A stretch of 18,819 nucleotides of DNA from UBA4582 sp047630175 (GCA_047630175.1 JBLHVI010000057.1:1-18819), one strand, 5' to 3'; shown: positions 1 through 8,420, counted from the stretch's first letter. The notes: generated from the sequence alone by a model not told the origin. Made by a program: numbers and translations.

Positions 1-208
1 TAAGAAGCGGACAGCCTAGCTTGGAATACTCATCGTGACTGCGATTGCAGTTAATCCAGAGTTGATGCACCTGAGGTTTGATGCGGTCGATTACGTGGCG
101 GATTAAAGGTCGGCCACGAAATAGCACCAGGCCTTTGTCGAGGCCGTTCATTCTAGTACCTCGACCGCCCGATAAAATCAGTCCTGTAACGTTCGAGCCT
201 ATTGCCAT
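1..208 (-). CDS. mobA: Molybdenum cofactor guanylyltransferase MobA, N-terminal part (cut by window edge)
   Basis: MobA transfers GMP from GTP to molybdopterin to make the guanine dinucleotide form of the molybdenum cofactor (Mo-MGD) in the cytoplasm. Only the first 69 codons are in the window. Directly visible is the nucleotide-binding N-terminus of the family: a hydrophobic strand followed by GLILSGGRGTRMNGLDKGLV (residues 9-28; family consensus LAGGxxxRMGGxDK), then FRGRPLIRHVIDRI and a WINCNRS stretch, matching the usual MobA spacing. The start is the ATG at 208, the only in-frame start upstream of the motif, and it places the motif at the normal distance from the N-terminus. The gene is divergent from the helicase gene at 297, with 88 bp between them. 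The identity is firm from the motif. The rest of the protein lies outside. Confidence 0.9.
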   Translation of the reverse strand, partial: MAIGSNVTGLILSGGRGTRMNGLDKGLVLFRGRPLIRHVIDRIKPQVHQLWINCNRSHDEYSKLGCPLL

Positions 209-296
209 ATGTGCACCCGATTGGTAATGGTCAGGATGTTAGTGTGCAAACACTGTAAGATGACCTTTGGCTAATGTACACCCGTAGAAGTTCATA

Positions 297-2234
297 ATGA
301 CTCGCGTTTCATCCTCCTCTGATTATGCCCACTTGCTTGGTGATAGCGGTCCTGTTGCGGCTCGTATTCAAGGATTTATTCATCGTCAGCAGCAAATCGA
401 TATGGCGACCATGATCGCTGACACCATGGAGGCGGGCGACAATGCCATGATAGAGGCAGGCACAGGGACGGGTAAAACCTTCGCTTATCTGTTGCCGCTA
501 TTATTATCAAGGCAGCGAGGAATTATCTCAACGGGCAGTAAAACGCTGCAAGATCAGTTGTTTTATCAGGATCTGCCATTGATTGCCGACGTGTTAGACT
601 GGCCGGTTAAGGTCGCGCTGCTCAAAGGTCGCGGTAATTATCTGTGTCCCCAGCGACTCGAGAAACATATTGCTACAGCGACTCGCTACAGTGATGCGGC
701 GCACCTACCAGAATTGATCGATATACGTGGCTGGTGGCAGCGCACGACTACCGGCGACTTAAATGAGTTAGTTGACCTGGAGGGTAGTTCAGTCTTGCCT
801 CTTATAACGTCCACCGTTGACAACTGTCTCGGTGGCGACTGTCCGATGGTCTCGGAATGCCCTTTATACAAAGCCCGTGCCCGAGCACAAGTTGCAGACG
901 TCGTCGTTGTCAATCACCACCTGTTGTTCGCTGATCTTGCGCTTAAAGAGGAGGGGTTTGCCTCGTTACTGCCAGATGTAAGTACAGTTGTCGTCGATGA
1001 GGCGCATCAGATTGTTGAAGTTGCGCGGCATTTTTTTGGTGAGCGGGTCAGTAGTGGACAGATCAATGCGTTGTGCCGCGATATCCGCGCAGAGAATGCC
1101 TTGCTGGGTAACGATGATATCGCTTTGACTCAGGCAGCTGAGGCGCTTGAGTCTGTTTTGCGTGAGTTAACGGCGCAACTTCGGAAGGCACCTGCTGAGT
1201 TTGAGCTTGATAGTATTCTTAGTCTGCCGGGTCCTGCACGAGCAATCGATCACGTAGATCTTGCCCTAGGTGAGTTACTTTCGGTTTTGGCTGGGGCGGC
1301 GGTTCGTAGCACGGTACTTGGACACTGTTATTCGCGCGCGCTTCGTCAGGCTGATGAGTTTTCACTGCTAACAGAGGTGAGTGATCGTGACAGTGAATTC
1401 ATCCACTGGCTTGAGCGTCTTGATCACGGATTTGTTTTACACCTATCGCCCATCTCGATTGCAAAGGCACTGCAGGCACAACTCGATGCATCAAGAACGT
1501 GGATCCTAACGTCCGCTACGTTGTCTGTTGGCCGTGAATTTACGCATTTTAAGCGCGCGCTGGGTAATTCCAATTTTAATGAGCAAATTTTTGACAGTCC
1601 TTTCCAATTCATTGACCAAGTTAAGGCGCACGTACCTCAAGACATTCCTGCGCCGGGTAGTGACCATCACACCCGAGCGCTCGTTAATTATTGTTTGCCA
1701 TTGATCCAGCAGCACCGGGGACGTACGTTTTTCTTATTTACGAGCTACCGGGCTATGCACGTTGCCCGAGATATTTTGGAGGGCTACGCTGGTTTGCCGA
1801 TACTGGTGCAAGGCAGTATGGCGAAGGCACAGTTGCTGGCTAAATTTCGAGAGATTTCTGGGTGCATCCTGTTGGCTACCCATAGCTTCTGGGAGGGTGT
1901 AGACGTGCGCGGCGCAGACTTAAGGTGCCTTATTATCGACAAGTTGCCATTTTCCAGTCCAGATGACCCCATGACAGCAGCCCAGTTGAAGCTTATTGGT
2001 GCTGCGGGTGGCAATCCGTTTATTGATCACGCAGTACCCGAAGCAGTAATTGCCTTGAAGCAGGGGTTTGGGCGGCTCATACGACAGGAGTCAGACAGAG
2101 GTTTGTTTGTGCTGGGCGATACGCGTCTGGTGACACGTGCTTATGGCAAATTGTTTATCAACAGCCTGCCAGAAATGGAATGGCTGCAGAGTCGCGAAGC
2201 AGTGACGCTTTATTTGGACGATCTGAACAAATGA
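297..2234 (+). CDS. yoaA: ATP-dependent DNA helicase YoaA (DinG/XPD-like, Fe-S)
   Basis: Superfamily 2, XPD/DinG-like 5'-3' DNA helicase of 645 aa (E. coli YoaA is about 636 aa). In order: Walker A AGTGTGKT (residues 54-61); four cysteines C117, C177, C182 and C188, which form the 4Fe-4S cluster typical of the XPD/DinG group; NHHLL (206-210); the DEAH box (234-237); ILTSATL (about 403-409); and the C-terminal QGFGRLIR motif VI (about 589-596). In E. coli, YoaA works with the clamp-loader subunit HolC (chi) in repair of damaged replication forks. YoaA is favoured over DinG because the gene is followed directly by tsaB, as in E. coli. The start is the ATG at 297, with only a weak purine-rich stretch upstream. 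The stop overlaps the tsaB start by 4 bp (ATGA), so the two are probably translationally coupled. No LexA-type CTGT-N8-ACAG box is apparent upstream. All motifs are intact. Confidence 0.93.
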   Translation: MTRVSSSSDYAHLLGDSGPVAARIQGFIHRQQQIDMATMIADTMEAGDNAMIEAGTGTGKTFAYLLPLLLSRQRGIISTGSKTLQDQLFYQDLPLIADVLDWPVKVALLKGRGNYLCPQRLEKHIATATRYSDAAHLPELIDIRGWWQRTTTGDLNELVDLEGSSVLPLITSTVDNCLGGDCPMVSECPLYKARARAQVADVVVVNHHLLFADLALKEEGFASLLPDVSTVVVDEAHQIVEVARHFFGERVSSGQINALCRDIRAENALLGNDDIALTQAAEALESVLRELTAQLRKAPAEFELDSILSLPGPARAIDHVDLALGELLSVLAGAAVRSTVLGHCYSRALRQADEFSLLTEVSDRDSEFIHWLERLDHGFVLHLSPISIAKALQAQLDASRTWILTSATLSVGREFTHFKRALGNSNFNEQIFDSPFQFIDQVKAHVPQDIPAPGSDHHTRALVNYCLPLIQQHRGRTFFLFTSYRAMHVARDILEGYAGLPILVQGSMAKAQLLAKFREISGCILLATHSFWEGVDVRGADLRCLIIDKLPFSSPDDPMTAAQLKLIGAAGGNPFIDHAVPEAVIALKQGFGRLIRQESDRGLFVLGDTRLVTRAYGKLFINSLPEMEWLQSREAVTLYLDDLNK

Positions 2235-2914
2235 AAATACTAGCAATTGAAACAGCAACCAACGCGTGTAGCTTGGGCCTTGGAATCGATGGGGTCATGA
2301 CGACAGAGTTTGTCGAGCTTAAACGGACACACAGCCGAGAAATTTTGCCAAGAATCGCAAATCTGCTGACCAAAGTGGGTGTTCAAGCCGGCGAGCTGGA
2401 TCTGATTGTTTACGGCAAAGGGCCTGGTTCTTTTACAGGCTTGCGCATTGCCGTCGGGGTTGTACAGGGCTTGGCTTATGGATTGGGGGTTCCTGTTGTC
2501 GGCATATCGACGTTGGCCTGCTGTGCTCAGGGTCGCTACCGCCAGCACGGTGATGATTTAATTGTCGTTGCGGAGACGGCCCGCGCTGATGAAGTCTTCT
2601 TTGGCGCCTACGGGGTTGCTGAAGGCCTCGTCTACCCCAAGATAGCCGACGCCATCTATGTGGCTAGCGAGGCTCCTGCGCTGCCAGACGGGAGCTGGGT
2701 TGGTATAGGCAGTGCGTGGATGACGCTGCAGTCACCCCTCGAGACAGCGTTGTTACAGACGATGACGCGCATAGAAACCAGGGTTTTCCCGCTGGCGCAG
2801 GATTTACTGGATATGGGGCTTGCTGCGTTCAATAACGGCTTAGCGCACGACCCGATGTTGGCGACGCCGGAGTATCTGCGGGAACAGGTCGCTGCGAAGC
2901 CGGAAAAAAAATAA
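2231..2914 (+). CDS. tsaB: tRNA t6A37 threonylcarbamoyladenosine biosynthesis protein TsaB
   Basis: TsaB (formerly YeaZ) is the ASKHA-fold scaffold that pairs with TsaD and TsaE to transfer threonylcarbamoyl to A37 of ANN-decoding tRNAs. The 227-aa product is the normal size (E. coli 231 aa). Visible family signatures are the N-terminal MKILAIETATNACSLGLG nucleotide-fold strand, the RTHSREILP segment (residues 32-40) and GKGPGSFTGLRIAVG (63-77), which is the hallmark GPGSFTGLR motif. The reading frame is open further upstream to 2180, but the start at 2231 gives the canonical MKILAIET N-terminus and a 4-bp ATGA overlap with yoaA, so it is preferred. The C-terminal half is variable, as in the family. 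The C-terminus ends in a lysine-rich tail. No terminator is apparent right after the stop. Confidence 0.95.
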   Translation: MKILAIETATNACSLGLGIDGVMTTEFVELKRTHSREILPRIANLLTKVGVQAGELDLIVYGKGPGSFTGLRIAVGVVQGLAYGLGVPVVGISTLACCAQGRYRQHGDDLIVVAETARADEVFFGAYGVAEGLVYPKIADAIYVASEAPALPDGSWVGIGSAWMTLQSPLETALLQTMTRIETRVFPLAQDLLDMGLAAFNNGLAHDPMLATPEYLREQVAAKPEKK

Positions 2915-2987
2915 TTCACTCAGGGGAGGCTATACTTTAGGATAAAGGAATAATCATAAGGACCGTGATTAGGTTAGGGCAAGGCCT

Positions 2988-3251
2988 TTGAAGATAGGAG
3001 CCATCCAACCGCAGCTGCCCGCAAGACGGCAAGCTGAGCAACACCCAAAACCGTCGGCGCAGGTGGTTGAAAGAAGTGCGCCCGGTGATCAGCGCAGTCA
3101 AACCGCAGCTAATCTGGCGATCAACGAGCTCGCACGGCCTGTCTTCAGCGTCGGCAGACAGCGCGCTATTGATTTTTATGTCATTACTGAAGCTATCTCG
3201 CGGCCAAACGCTGAGGGCGGCGACTTGATAGGCATCGATATATATACCTGA
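2988..3251 (+). CDS. Possible small hypothetical protein (87 codons, TTG start)
   Basis: This is the only plausible plus-strand frame in the 430-bp stretch between tsaB and rsmJ. It starts at a TTG, with an AGGG at 2976-2979 eight bases upstream. There is no ATG or GTG, and the frame is closed by a stop at 2970-2972. The predicted product is hydrophilic, rich in Gln, Arg, Pro and Ala in its first half, with no membrane segment, cysteines or recognised domain. The last third has a more structured look: RQRAIDFYVITEA, then GGDLIGIDIYT at the very end. My impression is that short gammaproteobacterial proteins with a Pro/Gln-rich body and a final G(I/V)DxY-type tail exist, but I could not verify a family. 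Against it are the TTG start and several rare-type AGA and ATA codons. A longer minus-strand frame covers the same DNA (2937-3458), but it runs into rsmJ and looks like a shadow. Confidence 0.4.
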   Translation: MKIGAIQPQLPARRQAEQHPKPSAQVVERSAPGDQRSQTAANLAINELARPVFSVGRQRAIDFYVITEAISRPNAEGGDLIGIDIYT

Positions 3252-3344
3252 TACTAGCGGTCTTCTGAGCGCTTTCGAAATATCCTCCCAGGTATTACTC
3301 TCATTCTTTTTTGCGTAAATTGCGCTGCCCGAGTCACCCAGTCT

Positions 3345-4019
3345 ATGAGTCGCTACCACCTTTTTAACACCGCTAGCGGTTATCAATTGACCGATCCTTC
3401 TAATCGTCGTCACCCCTTGACCATTGACTTCAATTCCGCCGCGTTGCAGTACCGGCAAGCTAAGGGGGGTAAACGTGAGTTGCTGTTAAAGGCCGTGGCT
3501 GTGCAACCCGACCGTTGTGTGATTGATTGCACGGCAGGGCTTGGCGTAGATAGTTGGTTAATGGCAGCAGCAGGCTGCACTGTGATCTTGTTGGAGCGAT
3601 CACCCGTGTTGGCACTCATGCTGGACGACGCTTTGCGAAGAAGCCGCCAGAACCCTGAGATTGCCGCTGTGGCGGAGCGCATGACGTTGGTAGCGACGGA
3701 CGCGGCTGTATGGTTGGCAAACGTGCCGAAAACCGTGCCTGCGACTGTAGATACGGTTTACATCGACCAGATGTTCCCCCACCAAAAGAAATCAGCCGCC
3801 GTTAAAGGTGGCATGCAGGTTCTGCAGCGGTTTCTGGGTGCAGACGGGTCCGTCACTGACCTGTTGCAGGCGGCTTTAGCCACACACTGTCGACGTGTCG
3901 TGGTTAAGCGACCACTTACCGGCGGCGAAAGTGAAGGTCTGGTGCCAGATTATCGACTAACGGCCAAGGCGAGTCGATTTGACATCTACCTTGCTCAGGG
4001 ATTGCGTTTACCTAGCTGA
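3345..4019 (+). CDS. rsmJ: 16S rRNA m2G1516 methyltransferase RsmJ, short N-terminus
   Basis: RsmJ (YhiQ) uses S-adenosylmethionine to N2-methylate G1516 of 16S rRNA in the 30S subunit. The 224-aa product shows the family pattern: LTIDFNSAALQYRQ (residues 25-38, corresponding to the VDF...HRR region), the SAM-binding motif VIDCTAGLGVDSWLMAAAGC (59-78), ILLERSPVLALMLDDAL (81-97), YIDQMFPHQKKSA (139-151), RVVVKRP (184-190) and the terminal RFDIY. Two things are odd. The protein lacks about 25-30 N-terminal residues present in the E. coli protein (250 aa). The codon after the motif-IV aspartate is Gln (Q142), where E. coli has Pro (DPMFP). The ATG at 3345 is the only usable start, since no ATG, GTG or TTG lies in frame between the stop at 3255-3257 and it. 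There is no clear Shine-Dalgarno. The 3' end overlaps the plsB 3' end by 25 bp on the opposite strand. Confidence 0.88.
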   Translation: MSRYHLFNTASGYQLTDPSNRRHPLTIDFNSAALQYRQAKGGKRELLLKAVAVQPDRCVIDCTAGLGVDSWLMAAAGCTVILLERSPVLALMLDDALRRSRQNPEIAAVAERMTLVATDAAVWLANVPKTVPATVDTVYIDQMFPHQKKSAAVKGGMQVLQRFLGADGSVTDLLQAALATHCRRVVVKRPLTGGESEGLVPDYRLTAKASRFDIYLAQGLRLPS

Positions 4020-6505
4020 CGGTGCACTGATTGCCGTACGTTAATCATCAGGTCTGGGTCCATAGCATCCTGCAGTGACTGCTTGAGCCCGGTAAAGGCA
4101 CGGTTAACTGTTAAGTCGTCAGGTCCAGTGTTCACCAAACCCCGTGCTTTGAGGGTCGTGATAAAGGCTGAAAATAAGGATTTGTCGAAGAATTCAGGCG
4201 CATTGATGCCATAAAAAGCCGAGAGACGGTGGCCAATTTGGGCAGCGTTGGACTCAAGTTCGCGTAATGTTGTCTGGGTGTGGTGATCCAGTAACTCGCT
4301 GACGATAAAGTAACGCTCGAGCGTCGGAACAATGATCTGGCCTAACTCCACGAGGTTGACATAGGTTTCAGTGGTATCGGCTGGGCAGATTGTGCAGCCT
4401 GCCTCGACTTGAACCAGTTGCAGGTCGGACAAAACATTGACAATGCGCTCGATGACTTGGGGCAGGTCCACTTCTTCCCATGGCAGGAAAAACTCGGCTT
4501 GCAGGAACGGGTAAAGTGCCTGACAGGTTGAAATCAATTCAGTTAAGTCGCCTTCATGATGCAGTAGACGTGCGACTAACGAGGGGAGTGCGAAGACGTG
4601 GATGGTGTTGTTGCGATAGTAGGTCAATAACACCGGCAGTGGTGCAGGTGCGCGGAGCATGTCACCGAATGACTCATGACTGCGCAGTATCCCCGTCACC
4701 TGCTCGGCCTGTTTGACAATTTCTGTGGCTGTCAGGCTAGTAATGGATAGGTGTTGACTGAATGCCATATCCCGCGCTACCCGAGCAAGCGTATTGATAT
4801 GGCTCAATAGCTGATCTTCTTCAATGGTTTGCCGGGGCGTTGACAGCAGCACAGTAGCCACTAAATTGACCGGGTTGATTGCCGCGGCAGCATTGATATC
4901 GCGGGCAAGGTGAGTCGCCAGTTGACCGCAGGCTGCAGTAAAGTCTGCCGGTTGGGTAATGTCCGGTTGTTGCCAGTCAGGCAGATGCTGATCAAGGAAT
5001 TGCGCCAGCCTCAGGGGCTCACCAAAATTAACCGTCACTTTACCGAAATGATTTTTTAAAGATCGCAATACTCGAAATATATCGAGTATCGACTCGTCCT
5101 TCTTTGCGGCGCCTGAGAGTTCTGCAAGGTAAGTAGTGTCCTCGATAATTTTCTCGTAGCCAAAATAAACCGGCATAAAACAAATAGGTTTGGATGAGTC
5201 GCGTTGAAAGCTACGGATGGTCATGCTGAGCATGCCGGTACGTGGGTTCAGCGAGCGCCCCGTGCGACTGCGACCGCCCTCTATAAAGTATTCAACGGAA
5301 TAGCCGCGGGTAAACATTAAATGCATATATTCATCGAAGATGGCTTTATACAGTCCGTCGCCCTGAAAAGAGCGTCGCATATAGAACGCGCCTGCGCGGC
5401 GTAGCAATGGTCCGACTATAGGCAAATTGAGATTTTTTCCTGCAGCAATGTGAGGTGGTGTCAAACCATTGTGGTACAACACGTAAGACAGCAGTAGGTA
5501 GTCAATATGACTGCGGTGGCAGGGTACGTAGACAATTTCGCAATCTTTCGCTATGTCTTTAACGGTACTGATATTGTTGATTTCGATACCATCATAGAGC
5601 TTGGTCCAAAACCAGGTCAGGAGAGTATGAAAAAGTCGTATGACACGATAAGACTGATGAGAAGCAATTTCATTGGCGTACGCGAGCGCCTTTTTTTCAA
5701 CGTCAGTAGGAATTGATTGTTTAGCTCTGACTTCTTTGGCAATAGCTTCACGGACAGCATCACAGTTCATTATTGACTTTATTAATGTGCGACGATGGGA
5801 TAGGTCGGGGCCGAGAATGGCCTGTTTTTGCTGATTAAAGTGTACTCGTAGTATGCGCATCAGCTTGCGTGTTTGTTTCTCCTTGTCGTCTTCATCAAGA
5901 ATCAGACGATTAAGGTCTATGGCCGGGCTGTACTGAACAAGAATATGTTTTGAATGGAATAAAATAGCTAACAGCTTTTTCAAGCGAGTCGTTGCTGTCC
6001 AGTTCTCAGAGAACAGTAGCTTCAACCATGAGTTTTCTCTGTCGGGCTGATGACCCCAAAATAAGGACACTGGAATGATCTTGACCGGTGATTTTCTCGC
6101 TGCATGTTGCAATAACAAGCTGGTCATATGGTCAGAGCGCTGGCGTAATACCTTACGGCCAAACGTGCCTTCGGGATGACCAATGAAGAAAAATGCGTGA
6201 TCCTCCAGCGCCGGAAACTGGTTGTCATTAACATGCTGGGTCAGGGGTGCGCAGGGCCTAGGTAGCCCGGCGTCCTCACAGGCTTTATCAATAACCAGCA
6301 GATCAGCGAGAGATCGAAAGGGCAGTACGTAACAAACGCTGTCATCATCGCTGATGCCGAGATTCAGTGTATCGCAACCCAGAACTGTCGGTTTGATCCA
6401 GCTAAATAGCAGCTTGCGTGCAGCGTTGAATTGCAATGCCTTGAACCATGTGGCTGTTGAGGGCTTCAAAGGTACGGCGTGAGGCTCTTGGCTAGCGCTT
6501 GGCAT
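3995..6505 (-). CDS. plsB: Glycerol-3-phosphate 1-O-acyltransferase PlsB
   Basis: PlsB is the inner-membrane enzyme that acylates sn-glycerol-3-phosphate at position 1 using acyl-CoA or acyl-ACP, the first step of phospholipid synthesis. The 836-aa product (E. coli 807 aa) has all acyltransferase blocks: HRSHID (H330-D335, the HX4D catalytic motif), GAFYMRRSF (block II), EGGRSRTGRS (block III, from E409) and ICFMPVYFGYE (block IV). An upstream FFIGHPEGTFGRK segment belongs to the N-terminal domain. The frame is open back to 6598, but that would lie inside gspD. The ATG at 6505 gives MPSASQEP and a 14-bp overlap with the gspD 3' end, so it is preferred. No strong ribosome binding site precedes it, which suggests translation coupled to gspD. 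It is the last gene of the long minus-strand run and converges on rsmJ with no room for a terminator between the coding ends. Confidence 0.95.
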   Translation of the reverse strand: MPSASQEPHAVPLKPSTATWFKALQFNAARKLLFSWIKPTVLGCDTLNLGISDDDSVCYVLPFRSLADLLVIDKACEDAGLPRPCAPLTQHVNDNQFPALEDHAFFFIGHPEGTFGRKVLRQRSDHMTSLLLQHAARKSPVKIIPVSLFWGHQPDRENSWLKLLFSENWTATTRLKKLLAILFHSKHILVQYSPAIDLNRLILDEDDKEKQTRKLMRILRVHFNQQKQAILGPDLSHRRTLIKSIMNCDAVREAIAKEVRAKQSIPTDVEKKALAYANEIASHQSYRVIRLFHTLLTWFWTKLYDGIEINNISTVKDIAKDCEIVYVPCHRSHIDYLLLSYVLYHNGLTPPHIAAGKNLNLPIVGPLLRRAGAFYMRRSFQGDGLYKAIFDEYMHLMFTRGYSVEYFIEGGRSRTGRSLNPRTGMLSMTIRSFQRDSSKPICFMPVYFGYEKIIEDTTYLAELSGAAKKDESILDIFRVLRSLKNHFGKVTVNFGEPLRLAQFLDQHLPDWQQPDITQPADFTAACGQLATHLARDINAAAAINPVNLVATVLLSTPRQTIEEDQLLSHINTLARVARDMAFSQHLSITSLTATEIVKQAEQVTGILRSHESFGDMLRAPAPLPVLLTYYRNNTIHVFALPSLVARLLHHEGDLTELISTCQALYPFLQAEFFLPWEEVDLPQVIERIVNVLSDLQLVQVEAGCTICPADTTETYVNLVELGQIIVPTLERYFIVSELLDHHTQTTLRELESNAAQIGHRLSAFYGINAPEFFDKSLFSAFITTLKARGLVNTGPDDLTVNRAFTGLKQSLQDAMDPDLMINVRQSVHRQLGKRNP

Positions 6506-8420
6506 CGAACAGATCTTTGAGTGCCTGATTGGGATCGCGGCCCTCAATCTCAACTTCCCAGACGCCAGAATACTTGCGCAGGGTCTCATCTCTGACATCC
6601 TTTTTCGACGCCAGCACGGTCGGTCGCAGGAATACTAACAGGTTCTGCTTTTCGCGAATTTTGTTGGTGCTCTTGAATAGGTTACCGAGGATGGGAATAT
6701 CTCCTAGAAACGGTACCTGCGACTTGGCCTCAGTAATTTTGTCGCGAATCAGCCCCCCAAGAATGATGATCTCTCGATCATCGGCCAAGACGGTGGTATC
6801 GATAGTACGCTTGTTTGTAATCAGATCTGCACTGCCGTCTGAACCAATACTGCTGATGCTTGTTTGGTCGACCTCGGAAACCTCCTGGTGGATTTCAAGG
6901 CGAATCAAACTACCATCGTGCACGTGGGGTGTGACCTCCAATGTCAGACCCACGTCTTCGCGTTGAATTGTAGTAAAGGGATTGTTGAGGCCATTATTGC
7001 CGGCATTGGTAGAGCCGGTTCTAAAGGGTACATTTTGACCGACTACAATCTTGGCTTCTTCGTTATCCATGGTTGTGATACTTGGCGTTGATAGCAGGTT
7101 TACATCGGTATTGACCTGCAATGCACGGATGATCAAGGCAAAATTAATACCGTCTGTGTTAATTTTAGCGCCGCCAATGAGAGGTGAAGAGCCTAGTTCA
7201 GGAGCACCCGTCAATGTGCCGTCACCGCCAGCGAGACCTGCCAAAATACTTGCGAGCGTGCCCGAAGGCGCGGTTAGTCCAATGGGTAATAAACTACCGG
7301 TGGTATCAGCAATAGCAAATTCGGTCCCCAGTGATTGGGTAAAATCGGATGTTACCTCAATAATAGCTGCCTCAATGAGAACCTGCAGGCGACGGACATC
7401 AAGGTTGGCAATGATCTCTTTGAGTTCCGCCATAGTCGTGGGGTCAGCGCGGATGACGAGCGCGTTAAGGGCAGCATCAGCCTGAATACTGGTGGTGATT
7501 TCATTGCCTGATTTCTCACCTTGGTCCTTGTCTGCGACAAGGTTTTTGAGAATTTCTGCCAAATCTGTTGCATCTGAATGGGCAAGTCGAACAACTTGAA
7601 TAGTGCCGCTGCGATTCGCCGCGACATCGAGTTCTCGCACCAACGCTTCGACTTTGGTGAGGGTGTCTGGCTCGCCTTTTAAAATGAGACTGTTGGTACG
7701 TTCGCTGGCAACCACGGTAATTCTATTGGGGCCTTTCGCGCCCTTGCCCATTTGTTCTGGTGCTAGTTGTTCGAGCAGGCTCACAATATCTTCAATCCAG
7801 GCCTCTTTAAGTTGAATGATACGCGTTGTTGAGTTGTCGACTACATCAATGCGGGCGACGATTTCTGCCAAGCGTAAAATGTTCTCCGCATGATCGCTGA
7901 TGATCAATGCGTTGGGCTCCACAAGGCCAGCGATGTGGCCGTATTGTGGAATGAGCGGTCGCAAAATTTTAACCAGTTCGTTGGAATCTGTATTTTTAAC
8001 CGTTAGGACGCGAGTAATGAGCTCTTGGCCATCACTTAGGCTGGTGAAGTCTTTTGGATTGCTACTTTGCTTCGCCAGTACCTGTTGAACTATTCGTACG
8101 ACATTGCCAGATGGCACGGCTGCGAACCCATGGACTCGCAGTACTGCCAAAAACAACTCATAAACGGCCGGTGTATCCATCGACGTGTTGGATATAACCG
8201 TGACGTTGCCTTTCACTCTCGGGTCGATGATAAAACTCTTGCCGGTGATGGCGGATACCTGCGTAACAAACTCGCGGATATCGGCATTTTTTAGATTAAT
8301 CTTCCAGTTGTCTTGGCTGGCTGCATGCAGCGGCAAGAGCATCAGAAGACTGATCGATACGCCAAGCAGGGCACGAATAAATTCTCTGCGCAACACGGGC
8401 CTGTGTCCAGATGACAACAT
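6492..8420 (-). CDS. gspD: Type II secretion system secretin GspD
   Basis: GspD forms the multimeric outer-membrane channel of the type II secretion system. The 642-aa product is the usual length. In order: a signal peptide (residues 1 to about 35, RR then a hydrophobic core and an Ala-rich end); the N0 domain (about 38-110, WKINLKNADIREFV); N1 (about 133-193); N2 (about 198-266); N3 (about 273-342); and the secretin barrel domain (about 347-603), including NVPFRTGS (463-470), VGLTLEVTPHVHDG (490-503) and the hallmark VPFLGDIPILGNLF (569-582). A Gly-rich loop lies at about 396-418. There is no obvious long S-domain after the barrel. The start is the ATG at 8420. An AGGA lies 12 bases upstream, rather far, and an out-of-frame ATG at 8433 sits between, so initiation may be inefficient or use 30S sliding. 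It follows gspC after 77 bp. gspE and the pseudopilin genes are not here: plsB follows instead. Confidence 0.96.
   Translation of the reverse strand: MLSSGHRPVLRREFIRALLGVSISLLMLLPLHAASQDNWKINLKNADIREFVTQVSAITGKSFIIDPRVKGNVTVISNTSMDTPAVYELFLAVLRVHGFAAVPSGNVVRIVQQVLAKQSSNPKDFTSLSDGQELITRVLTVKNTDSNELVKILRPLIPQYGHIAGLVEPNALIISDHAENILRLAEIVARIDVVDNSTTRIIQLKEAWIEDIVSLLEQLAPEQMGKGAKGPNRITVVASERTNSLILKGEPDTLTKVEALVRELDVAANRSGTIQVVRLAHSDATDLAEILKNLVADKDQGEKSGNEITTSIQADAALNALVIRADPTTMAELKEIIANLDVRRLQVLIEAAIIEVTSDFTQSLGTEFAIADTTGSLLPIGLTAPSGTLASILAGLAGGDGTLTGAPELGSSPLIGGAKINTDGINFALIIRALQVNTDVNLLSTPSITTMDNEEAKIVVGQNVPFRTGSTNAGNNGLNNPFTTIQREDVGLTLEVTPHVHDGSLIRLEIHQEVSEVDQTSISSIGSDGSADLITNKRTIDTTVLADDREIIILGGLIRDKITEAKSQVPFLGDIPILGNLFKSTNKIREKQNLLVFLRPTVLASKKDVRDETLRKYSGVWEVEIEGRDPNQALKDLFDAKR

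Noticed and set aside
209..296. Possible LexA (SOS) box upstream of yoaA
   Set aside because: A CTGT is present at 253-256, but no ACAG follows at the required spacing, so the CTGT-N8-ACAG pattern is not met.
2180..2230. N-terminal extension of tsaB
   Set aside because: The extra 17 residues lie inside yoaA and precede the canonical MKILAIET start, which forms an ATGA overlap.
2937..3458. Minus-strand frame of 173 codons across the tsaB-rsmJ gap
   Set aside because: It starts inside the conserved part of rsmJ on the opposite strand, has no recognisable domain, and its C-terminal part is low-quality sequence. It is more likely a shadow frame than a gene.
6506..6598. N-terminal extension of plsB to the ORF boundary
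   Set aside because: This stretch codes for the conserved end of GspD in another frame, and the extra residues do not resemble PlsB. The ATG at 6505 is the sensible start.
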